DNA of 12,155 nt, taken from Candidatus Thorarchaeota archaeon (GTDB taxonomy: Archaea; Asgardarchaeota; Thorarchaeia; Thorarchaeales; Thorarchaeaceae). The stretch covers positions 1 through 12,155 of the forward strand of contig JAEOUL010000346.1 of the NCBI GenBank assembly GCA_016839345.1, written 5' to 3'. A program made the position numbers and the translations under genes. The notes below the pieces were generated by a model. The model was not told the origin of the DNA. It worked only from the letters and a program-made list of their open reading frames with translations, and made no database searches. Numbering within the stretch: position 1 is the stretch's first letter; each line of letters starts with the position of its first letter. Below, in pieces: positions 6,435 to 12,155 of the stretch.

Positions 6435-7970
6435 TTGCTCACACCTAAGGGATACAGTCCAGACATCACCGAACTTTCAATTTCAGCATGGTTCTATCGT
6501 AATAGGACAATTGCAGGTTTTGATAATCCAGCTCGGTCTCTGTATGTTGCAATACGTGAAATTGTTGAGAACAGCCTAGATGCCTGTGGAGAAGAGAGGA
6601 TATTGCCAGAGGTCAGCGTAATTCTCCACAGAGAAGATGATGCTAGAGAACAAGATCTTCTAAGTGCAGGACCTGAGGTTTTTGAGCTGACAGTGAAGGA
6701 CAATGGCAAGGGAATCAAACGAGAAGAGATTCCCATACTGATTGGGAAGATGCTAACAGGAACCAAATTCACACTGAAACAGAGCAGAGGAACCTTTGGA
6801 CTTGGAGGAAGCTTGGCACTCCTCTATGGACAGGTGACAACCCAAGAACCAATTGAGATTGTGACTGGGAGAAGGTATGAAACCTATGGCTACAGAGTTG
6901 TTATGAAACTTGACATCGATACAAATCAACCAGTCATCCTAAAGGAAGAGAAGATAACCAAGTCACCTAATGAAACGGGAACAATGGTTTCATTCAAGCT
7001 TCAAGGAGACTGGATCAGAAGCAAACGACGAATTGTAGACTACTTCTCACAAACTGCGATTATTGTGCCCCACTCATCGATATTCTTTGAAACCCCAGAT
7101 GGTGATGTTCTGAAGTTTGATAGATTGATTAACAGGCTTCCGAATGCACCAAAGGAGATGAAACCTCATCCGAGAGGCATCGATGTTGAAATGCTCAAAA
7201 AGATGATTGACACAACAAGAACAAAGGATCTCATATCTTTCATGAAACGCTCCTTCCAGCGAGTTGGAGCTTCAACTGCAGAGAAATTCCTTCGGTATTC
7301 AGGGCTGGAAGATGATAGAGCCCCGTCTTCATTGCAACAACATGAGCTAGTGTCCATGATGAAATCGCTTGCCAGCTATGAGGAGTTCTTTCCACCTTCA
7401 TCAAAATCTCTCTCACCTGCTGGTACTGCTATACTAATGGCAGGTGTTCAACGTCTATCACCAGATTTTGCAGTGTTTAGACAGAGACTACCAAATGTCT
7501 ATGAGGGCCACCCCTTCATCATTGAAACTGGTGTTGCATATGGAGGCGGGCTTGGACCGGGAATAAAGCTCTTTAGATTCGCAAATCGTATACCTTTGCT
7601 GTATGATGAGCGGTCAGATGTTTCATTCAGAGTGGTCAGAAACCTCAATCTAAAACACTACGGTTTCAGACAGGATGATCCAGTTGCATTTGTAATGCAC
7701 ATCTGTTCCACTAAAATTCCATACAAGACTGTCGGGAAAGAGTACCTTGGTGATGTTGATATTGTCCGCAAAGAGATTGAGCTAGGATTCAAAGATTGTC
7801 TTCGGGAGTTGAGCGAAAAAGTCCGGAAACGAAACAGAGCACACAAACAACGAAAGAGAGAGATCAAGCTTGTGAAGTACTACGAGTTCATGTCAGAAAC
7901 CCTATCCTCAGCACTAGGGAGAGAGGTTTCTGTAAGAAACCTATTTTTGATGGGAGATGATGCGGAATGA
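6435..7970 (+). CDS. top6B: DNA topoisomerase VI subunit B (GHKL ATPase)
   Basis: 511 residues, close to the usual length of about 530. It is the ATP-driven clamp of type IIB topoisomerase VI, which passes one duplex through another to relax and decatenate DNA. The GHKL fold is clear: EIVENSLDAC (42-51) with E43 and N46 for magnesium and catalysis, DNGKGI (89-94), and GTFGLGG (119-125). A helix-two-turn-helix insert follows at about 255-320 (including VGASTAEKFLRYSGL). The transducer domain contains RFANRIPLLYD (381-391) and STKIPYKTVGKE (425-436), where the ATP-contacting lysine is expected. The C-terminal helix (about 443-490) is long and basic and should contact subunit A. The start is TTG with AGGGG 9 bases upstream. 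The stop overlaps the top6A start by 4 bases, implying translational coupling. Confidence 0.96.
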   Translation: MLTPKGYSPDITELSISAWFYRNRTIAGFDNPARSLYVAIREIVENSLDACGEERILPEVSVILHREDDAREQDLLSAGPEVFELTVKDNGKGIKREEIPILIGKMLTGTKFTLKQSRGTFGLGGSLALLYGQVTTQEPIEIVTGRRYETYGYRVVMKLDIDTNQPVILKEEKITKSPNETGTMVSFKLQGDWIRSKRRIVDYFSQTAIIVPHSSIFFETPDGDVLKFDRLINRLPNAPKEMKPHPRGIDVEMLKKMIDTTRTKDLISFMKRSFQRVGASTAEKFLRYSGLEDDRAPSSLQQHELVSMMKSLASYEEFFPPSSKSLSPAGTAILMAGVQRLSPDFAVFRQRLPNVYEGHPFIIETGVAYGGGLGPGIKLFRFANRIPLLYDERSDVSFRVVRNLNLKHYGFRQDDPVAFVMHICSTKIPYKTVGKEYLGDVDIVRKEIELGFKDCLRELSEKVRKRNRAHKQRKREIKLVKYYEFMSETLSSALGREVSVRNLFLMGDDAE

Positions 7971-9097
7971 GCGAATCTAATTCAGAGGTCATAGGGCTCA
8001 TCGATACAATCCTTGAAACCATTGCAGAAACAATAGATGAAGGAGAATTTCCAGAGATTGGATACTTTGGATCCACAAAGAAGAATGTGAACTATTCTAG
8101 CCTTGAGGGATATATCCCCATTGAAGACACTCCATCCTTCATTGACGGTAGAAAGGTTGAGAGTGCAAAGACCATCTCAGCTCTCGTATATGGGTTAACC
8201 CGGTTTAAGGAGCACCTTGAGCAGAGGATGTCTATGAGTCTCCGAGATTTCTATTACATGCATAAAGTTAGACATGTTCAAGATGTTCTCAAGATTTCTA
8301 ATCAAAATGAAACCAATCGGATGATCAATCTCTGTGAGCGGATTCTCAAGCAAAGAGGAAAATCAGTACCTCGTGAGGAGTTCGGAGTTGTTAGCTCGCC
8401 AAAAGGAACTTTCTATGGTGATGTCACACTGTCTGATCTTTCTGGGGTAAGGTTGAATTGTAAAGCGGCTGGAGAATATGGTTGGTTCATTTCCTCTCGA
8501 CCGTTTGATGTTAAGATTCATGATATCAACATCAATGCCGCGATTTTCGTTGAAAAAGAGGCGATGGCAAGGAACTTGATTGAGCTGGGACTTTCTGAAC
8601 AGATGAGCATAGGAGTGGGGTCTCTCTTTGGTCAACCTGGAAGGAACATGAGAGCTTGGATAAGACGATTGGCTGACAATGAAGTCCCGATATTAGTTCT
8701 AGCAGATATGTCACCATGGTCGCTTCGGATTTTCTCAACAATCAAGAGCAACTCCATTGAGCTGTCCAACATCAGAGGACTCGCCACTCCCAAAGCTCAG
8801 CTTATCGGGCTTACAACCAGTGACTTCTGGCGTAAAAATGGAATGCTCAAAGGAATCGAACATTCACTTGAATCCATGAGCAATTCCGATATCAAATGTG
8901 CGCGTCAGAACCAGAGCATTCCTGCTATTAGTGAAGATGAAACACTCAATAAAGAGAATGAAAAGATGTTAAAAAAGAAAAGAAAAGGAGAGCTAGAAGC
9001 TTTCAAAGCCTTTGGTCTGCCACTCAATGACTTAAAGCAGTTATACATCAGATACCTAAAGACCAAGGCTGCAGCCTACGATGTGAAACTGATATAA
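7967..9097 (+). CDS. top6A: DNA topoisomerase VI subunit A (Spo11-type), Toprim DxD altered
   Basis: 376 residues, a normal family length. This subunit cuts DNA through a tyrosine and is the archaeal relative of Spo11. A helical N-terminus leads into a winged-helix (CAP) domain with SLRDFYYMHK (91-100), whose second tyrosine (Y97) aligns with the catalytic residue. The Toprim domain begins at AAIFVEKEAM (191-200), with the metal-binding glutamate at E196. GQPGRNMRAWIRRL (222-235) matches the family's GQPARxTRRLIxRL stretch. The next motif, normally DGDPW, reads D247-M248-S249-P-W: the first aspartate is kept and the second is serine. LATPKAQLIGLTTSD (272-286) and the basic C-terminal region (333-349) are recognisable. 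Overall it is divergent, with subunit B better conserved. GGGAG (7952-7956) precedes the start, which overlaps the top6B stop. Metal binding and cleavage may be weakened, but loss of activity is not proven. Confidence 0.92.
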   Translation: MSESNSEVIGLIDTILETIAETIDEGEFPEIGYFGSTKKNVNYSSLEGYIPIEDTPSFIDGRKVESAKTISALVYGLTRFKEHLEQRMSMSLRDFYYMHKVRHVQDVLKISNQNETNRMINLCERILKQRGKSVPREEFGVVSSPKGTFYGDVTLSDLSGVRLNCKAAGEYGWFISSRPFDVKIHDININAAIFVEKEAMARNLIELGLSEQMSIGVGSLFGQPGRNMRAWIRRLADNEVPILVLADMSPWSLRIFSTIKSNSIELSNIRGLATPKAQLIGLTTSDFWRKNGMLKGIEHSLESMSNSDIKCARQNQSIPAISEDETLNKENEKMLKKKRKGELEAFKAFGLPLNDLKQLYIRYLKTKAAAYDVKLI

Positions 9098-9133
9098 AGC
9101 AAGTTGTCACTTCACACAGTGAGATGTGTCTAT

Positions 9134-9808
9134 ATGACTGATAGGGAGAAGATGCTTGAATTATTAGATGAGTTCAAGAACTCAATTGTCAAACTAATGG
9201 ATGAAAGAGAAGGTCTCAACAGCGAGGCGGAGGAACTCAGATCAGCAAAGAGGGAAGTAGAAGAAAAGGCTTGGGCTGCTGAAGAGCATGTCAAGGAACT
9301 CACAACCAAGCTTGAGAAGGCTGAGAAGGAAAGGGACAAAGTAAAATCAAATCTGGATGCGGCCAAAGAAGAGATTGCGAGCTTGGGTACAAAAGCTCAA
9401 GAAGCTGAAGCTGGCAAAAGCGAGGCACAAGAAGCCCTTCAACGAGAGCGCGACGAACTCAGAAGAGAAATGGATGAAATCAATGAGCAGCTTTCAAGGG
9501 TCTCTGAACTCTATCGTGAGGCATCAGCTGAAAAAGAAGCTTTACAGGAGAAGGTAGATGTCAGTGATCTTCTGGCAATCTACATTACTCTAATTGAAAC
9601 TGTCTTCTATGGTAAGCCACATGCAAGGATTCTATACACACTTCATGATGTTCAGACTGCAATAACACGAAAGAATATTGCATCAAGCACTGGTATTCAA
9701 CCAGCAGCTGTCCTCAAAGCTGTTCATGATCTACAAGCAGCTGAGCTGGTGTCATATGATGAAGATTCTCAAGAAGTGATGCTCACAAAGGATGTTCTTA
9801 GAAGATAA
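9134..9808 (+). CDS. Coiled-coil, winged-helix protein of unknown function
   Basis: 224 residues from the ATG at 9134; an in-frame TTG at 9104 has no ribosome site, whereas GTGAG (9119-9123) precedes the ATG by 10 bases. Residues about 5-140 are almost entirely charged heptad sequence rich in Glu, Lys, Ala and Arg, predicting a long coiled coil of roughly 135 residues. Residues 145-224 form a compact domain with RKNIASSTGIQPAAVLKAVHDLQAAELVSYDEDSQEVMLT, the order of a winged helix: helix, recognition helix, beta wing. This suggests a DNA-binding or protein-docking head on a rod, as in transcription factors or SMC/kleisin accessory proteins. It is not recognised as a named family. It starts 36 bases after top6A and ends 27 bases before the nuclease gene, so it is probably in the topoisomerase VI transcription unit and may act on the same DNA; that link is inference. 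Confidence 0.8.
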   Translation: MTDREKMLELLDEFKNSIVKLMDEREGLNSEAEELRSAKREVEEKAWAAEEHVKELTTKLEKAEKERDKVKSNLDAAKEEIASLGTKAQEAEAGKSEAQEALQRERDELRREMDEINEQLSRVSELYREASAEKEALQEKVDVSDLLAIYITLIETVFYGKPHARILYTLHDVQTAITRKNIASSTGIQPAAVLKAVHDLQAAELVSYDEDSQEVMLTKDVLRR

Positions 9809-9835
9809 TAATTTGAACCTAGAGAGAGATACCAA

Positions 9836-10840
9836 TTGTCCTTGAAAATAACCATTGGATCAGCGCTGAAAAAACATGTGAAAAAATATACACTCACAGA
9901 CAAGATTCGTTCAATCACTGAACTTCTGGGGGATGATGCTCAAAATGTCATTGATTGGGCTTATGAAGAAGCTAAGCGACGAATAAAAGAGAGTCCAGAA
10001 GCCAAAGAGAGTGATTTAGGAAGGATAGTATTCAATCTCATCGGGAATGAAGCAGCAATTATTCTCGTTAGACAGAACCACGCCAAAGGTAGACTCACGA
10101 CCAAGAGTGAGATTAAAGCAAAAACCGGCCAAAAGGTGGAAATGCCAATCCTCTACCGTGAAGCGGGTTTGAGACATCCACAAGAAGCTAGAAATCTTAG
10201 ACACAACTTGTTCCACGAAGCATTCCATGCTCTAATCATGCTTTTATTCCCTGATGTAACGACGAGTGTACCAATAACAGGAGAAGGACTTACACCAGAT
10301 CTAATTGTAAAGCATAAGAATCCTGATTGGTTGATTTCTGTTGAGTATAAGGGATATCGCTCAATAACCCTTCTGAGTGAATCGGAAATCCTCAAGGGTA
10401 TGAGATACCAAGCTGCATATGGTACTGCTTGGCTGGTTACATCAACTATGAAGAGTGTGAAGGAATCTTATCGCAGAACAATTTACTCGAAAGATATCAT
10501 TGAACGAGGACTTGAGAGGCTAAAGCGAGTATACAAGAGAAGAGCCTACACAAGTGAACAAAGAGAAAATAGAGGTATTGCACGAAAAGGAATAACCCAT
10601 CTTGAAAAGCAGAAAGATTTGGATATGAAATGCAAACTCTGGTCAGCCCACGAACTAATAGATTCGATGAAATCTGGGAAACCATTGAAAGGACTCATTA
10701 TTACAACAGGATTCGAGTTCATTGAATTACTCAAAGATGCAGGCCTTTATGAAGAGGCAGATAATGTTTTGAGAGTGATGAAGCTCCCAACTACATCACT
10801 GCACAGTGACAAAGTAACGTCAGTCAGATTAATTGGATAA
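9836..10840 (+). CDS. PD-(D/E)XK-superfamily nuclease candidate
   Basis: 334 residues. The core nuclease signature is present: TPDLIV (153-158) with D155, then after a short turn WLISVEYKG (165-173) with E170 and K172, giving D-x14-E-x-K at the ends of two beta strands. A helix with YQAAYGTAWLVTS (191-203) follows; a helix glutamine (Q192) and a strand after it are typical of this fold in RecB- and Cas4-like nucleases. The N-terminal 120 residues are helical and basic, and the C-terminal 100 residues (about 205-320) are helical and Lys/Arg-rich, suitable for DNA binding. I cannot place it in a named family; repair nuclease, Holliday-junction-type or restriction-like roles are all possible. 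The start is TTG at 9836 with a weak GAGAG-rich ribosome site; no nearby ATG fits better. It lies 27 bases after the coiled-coil gene, apparently closing the topoisomerase VI run. Confidence 0.78.
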   Translation: MSLKITIGSALKKHVKKYTLTDKIRSITELLGDDAQNVIDWAYEEAKRRIKESPEAKESDLGRIVFNLIGNEAAIILVRQNHAKGRLTTKSEIKAKTGQKVEMPILYREAGLRHPQEARNLRHNLFHEAFHALIMLLFPDVTTSVPITGEGLTPDLIVKHKNPDWLISVEYKGYRSITLLSESEILKGMRYQAAYGTAWLVTSTMKSVKESYRRTIYSKDIIERGLERLKRVYKRRAYTSEQRENRGIARKGITHLEKQKDLDMKCKLWSAHELIDSMKSGKPLKGLIITTGFEFIELLKDAGLYEEADNVLRVMKLPTTSLHSDKVTSVRLIG

Positions 10841-10849
10841 ATATCCGAA

Positions 10850-10861
10850 AAAACGCGTTTT
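10850..10861. repeat. 12-base palindrome AAAACGCGTTTT
   Basis: A perfect palindrome 9 bases after the nuclease stop. It could be an operator for the Roadblock gene, part of a transcription end (a short T run follows) or chance. Its inner 10 bases recur at 5041-5050 inside the FAD oxidoreductase gene. Confidence 0.35.
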
Positions 10862-10878
10862 GTGCCAATCCGCCCAAG

Positions 10879-10885
10879 CTTTATC
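10879..10885 (+). promoter_or_regulatory. Possible TATA box of the Roadblock/NifB-type unit
   Basis: CTTTATC in the 97-base gap after the nuclease gene. A start about 26 bases downstream (near 10908) would precede both possible Roadblock start codons. A second weak candidate (GTTAAAAC, 10915-10922) would suit only the later start. The gap and change of gene content suggest a new transcription unit. Confidence 0.3.
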
Positions 10886-10976
10886 AGTAGCTTACATCAC
10901 TCTGTTAATGTTCCTGTTAAAACAAGACAGGATTTGAATGAAAAGAGGGATTTGGCAGTTGGAAGACCAAGGTATT

Positions 10977-11351
10977 ATGAAACTGCAAGAACATTTGCAC
11001 GAGCTTCTTAAGGAACTAGGAAATAGGTCACCCATTCTTGGTGCGGCTGTTTTCTCGATAGAAGGTCTTCCTTTAGTAAGCAGATTTCATGGAGGAACTG
11101 AAGAGGCATCAGTGGCGGCAATTGTAGCTGCAATCCATGCTGCAGGAGAACAAACTGTCAAAGAACTTAGACAAGGAGAACTCAAGTCAATAATCATTCA
11201 AGGTGATTTGGGTACTACATTAGTGATTTCCATTTCATCAGATTACCTCCTCACTGTCACCGCACCAGATAACGCAAAACTTGGACTCATCTTTAGCGAT
11301 GCAAAGAAAGCGGCTAGAGAAGCTCGAAAAATACTCCATCAGGCTATTTGA
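10977..11351 (+). CDS. Roadblock/LC7-domain protein
   Basis: 124 residues from the ATG at 10977, or 137 from an in-frame ATG at 10938. An N-terminal helix (MKLQEHLHELLKEL) leads into ILGAAVFSIEGLPLVSRF, the first two beta strands with the GAxVxxxxGLxLxS pattern of Roadblock/LC7 domains. A long Ala-rich helix follows (EEASVAAIVAAIHAAGEQTVKEL), then two further strands (SIIIQGDLGTTLVISIS and YLLTVTAP) and a C-terminal helix. These dimeric proteins scaffold or regulate small GTPases (MglB in bacteria, Ragulator and dynein light chains in eukaryotes) and are numerous in Asgard archaea. I prefer 10977 because the domain's first helix begins there and AAGGT lies just upstream, but the 10938 start also has a nearby AGG. 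No GTPase gene is visible here. It is followed after 6 bases by a NifB-type gene. Confidence 0.85.
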   Translation: MKLQEHLHELLKELGNRSPILGAAVFSIEGLPLVSRFHGGTEEASVAAIVAAIHAAGEQTVKELRQGELKSIIIQGDLGTTLVISISSDYLLTVTAPDNAKLGLIFSDAKKAAREARKILHQAI

Positions 11352-11357
11352 TCAACA

Positions 11358-12155
11358 ATGGCATCTTGCATAAACCATCATCCATGCTATTCAAATAATC
11401 GTACAGATTTATGGCATAGAATTCACCTACCAGTAGCACGCATATGCAATGTAAAATGTATCTATTGTTCTCACTCTATAGGCTCATCCTGTCACTCATC
11501 CAAACCGGGATATGCTGAACAAATAATGTCTCCAAAAACTGCGGTAGAGCGAGCAATCAAAGAAATAAAAGATGACTCGAGGATAAGGATTATTGCTGTA
11601 TCAGGGCCTGGGGAACCTCTAGCAAATCCTGAAACATTTGAAACATTGAATATGATTCGAGATTATAGAAATGATATCCATTTATGTTTGAGTACAAATG
11701 GTACATTGCTAACCGATAATGTTCAATGGCTCTCAAAGATAGGTCTCAAAACATTGACTGTTTCCATGAACACAACTAATCCAAACACTGCAGCCTTACT
11801 TTATGAGTGGGCAAGGTTTGGAGAAAAGACAATGACAGGTCAACAGATGGGTATCAAAATAGTGAAAGAGCAGATTCGGGGTATTACTAAAGCAATTCAA
11901 GCTGGAATTTTTGTAAAGGTAAATACAATTGTCATTCCAACAATCAATGAGAATGATATAATCCCTCTTGCGAAGCGAATTAGTAAAGCAGGAGCTTCAC
12001 TTCAGAACATCATTCCCTTGGTTCCGAATTATCTTCTTAAATCAATGATTCCAACAACGAACACAAAAATCGTTGAATTACGAGCTCAAGCAGCTGCTTT
12101 CCTCAAACAATTCCATCACTGTAAACAATGTAGAAGTGATGTTGTTGGAATTCCG
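11358..12155 (+). CDS. NifB-type radical SAM protein (3' end beyond window)
   Basis: 266 residues are visible, open to the right edge; stand-alone archaeal NifB proteins are only a little longer. HHPCYSN (7-13) matches the NifB N-terminal HPCYS. The radical SAM site is C30-x3-C34-x2-C37 (CNVKCIYC) within a PVARICNVKCIYC stretch. Another Cys (C45) and a KPG follow, as in NifB. GPGEPLANP (83-91) and LCLSTNG (109-115) bind SAM and shape the barrel. EQIRGITKAIQAGIFVKVNTIVIPTINENDI and CKQCRSDVVGIP at the visible end also fit NifB closely. NifB fuses two 4Fe-4S clusters, with SAM-derived carbon and sulfur, into the nitrogenase cofactor core. No nitrogenase gene lies nearby, so a NifB-like enzyme with another substrate is equally possible. 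It has no clear ribosome site and probably uses coupling to the Roadblock stop 6 bases before it. Confidence 0.85.
   Translation, partial: MASCINHHPCYSNNRTDLWHRIHLPVARICNVKCIYCSHSIGSSCHSSKPGYAEQIMSPKTAVERAIKEIKDDSRIRIIAVSGPGEPLANPETFETLNMIRDYRNDIHLCLSTNGTLLTDNVQWLSKIGLKTLTVSMNTTNPNTAALLYEWARFGEKTMTGQQMGIKIVKEQIRGITKAIQAGIFVKVNTIVIPTINENDIIPLAKRISKAGASLQNIIPLVPNYLLKSMIPTTNTKIVELRAQAAAFLKQFHHCKQCRSDVVGIP

Noticed and set aside
10214..10228. HEAFH in the nuclease candidate, resembling a zinc-protease HExxH
   Set aside because: No third ligand or protease context is seen, and the PD-(D/E)XK signature explains the protein better; probably coincidence.
1..12155. Mobile elements, CRISPR arrays, tRNA or rRNA genes
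   Set aside because: I found no transposase, regularly spaced repeats, terminal inverted repeats or RNA gene structure in the gaps.

Overview
The window is archaeal. It carries both subunits of DNA topoisomerase VI, a VAT/Cdc48-type double AAA+ ATPase, an AN1 zinc-finger/site-2-protease fusion, a Roadblock/LC7 protein, TATA-like promoter boxes and Shine-Dalgarno-led genes. The AN1 finger, Roadblock protein and Cdc48 together hint at an Asgard lineage such as Thorarchaeia, but this is inference: no ribosomal RNA or other decisive marker is present. Genes are densely packed, base composition is moderately AT-rich, several starts are probably TTG, and I see no IS element, CRISPR array, tRNA or rRNA.

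Left half (minus strand, read right to left): a COG2509-type FAD-dependent oxidoreductase (5324 to 3921); a 148-base regulatory gap with a TATA box, a 14-base palindrome and a very GC-rich hairpin; a small Hsp20/alpha-crystallin-like protein (3772 to 3347) that sits 14 bases before a Cdc48 ATPase (3332 to 1146), apparently one proteostasis operon; a strong hairpin plus T-rich tract that looks like the operon terminator; then a 289-residue protein of unknown function with a Cys/His-rich C-terminus (1006 to 137). Bases 1-136 hold no gene that I can support.

Right half (plus strand): starting divergently from the FAD gene is an integral-membrane M50 metalloprotease with an N-terminal AN1 finger (5479-6357). 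It is followed by a tight run: top6B (6435-7970), top6A overlapping it by 4 bases (7967-9097), a coiled-coil/winged-helix protein (9134-9808) and a PD-(D/E)XK-type nuclease (9836-10840). The spacing suggests that the last two are co-expressed with topoisomerase VI. Top6A keeps its catalytic tyrosine region and Toprim glutamate, but its Toprim DxD motif reads D-M-S. A new unit then begins with a Roadblock/LC7 protein (start 10938 or 10977, to 11351), followed after 6 bases by a NifB-type radical SAM enzyme that runs off the right edge.

The points most worth a second look are the four-gene topoisomerase VI neighbourhood with its altered Toprim motif, the structured GC-rich leader of the hsp20-cdc48 operon, the NifB-type gene paired with a Roadblock protein, and the unknown Cys-rich protein downstream of cdc48.
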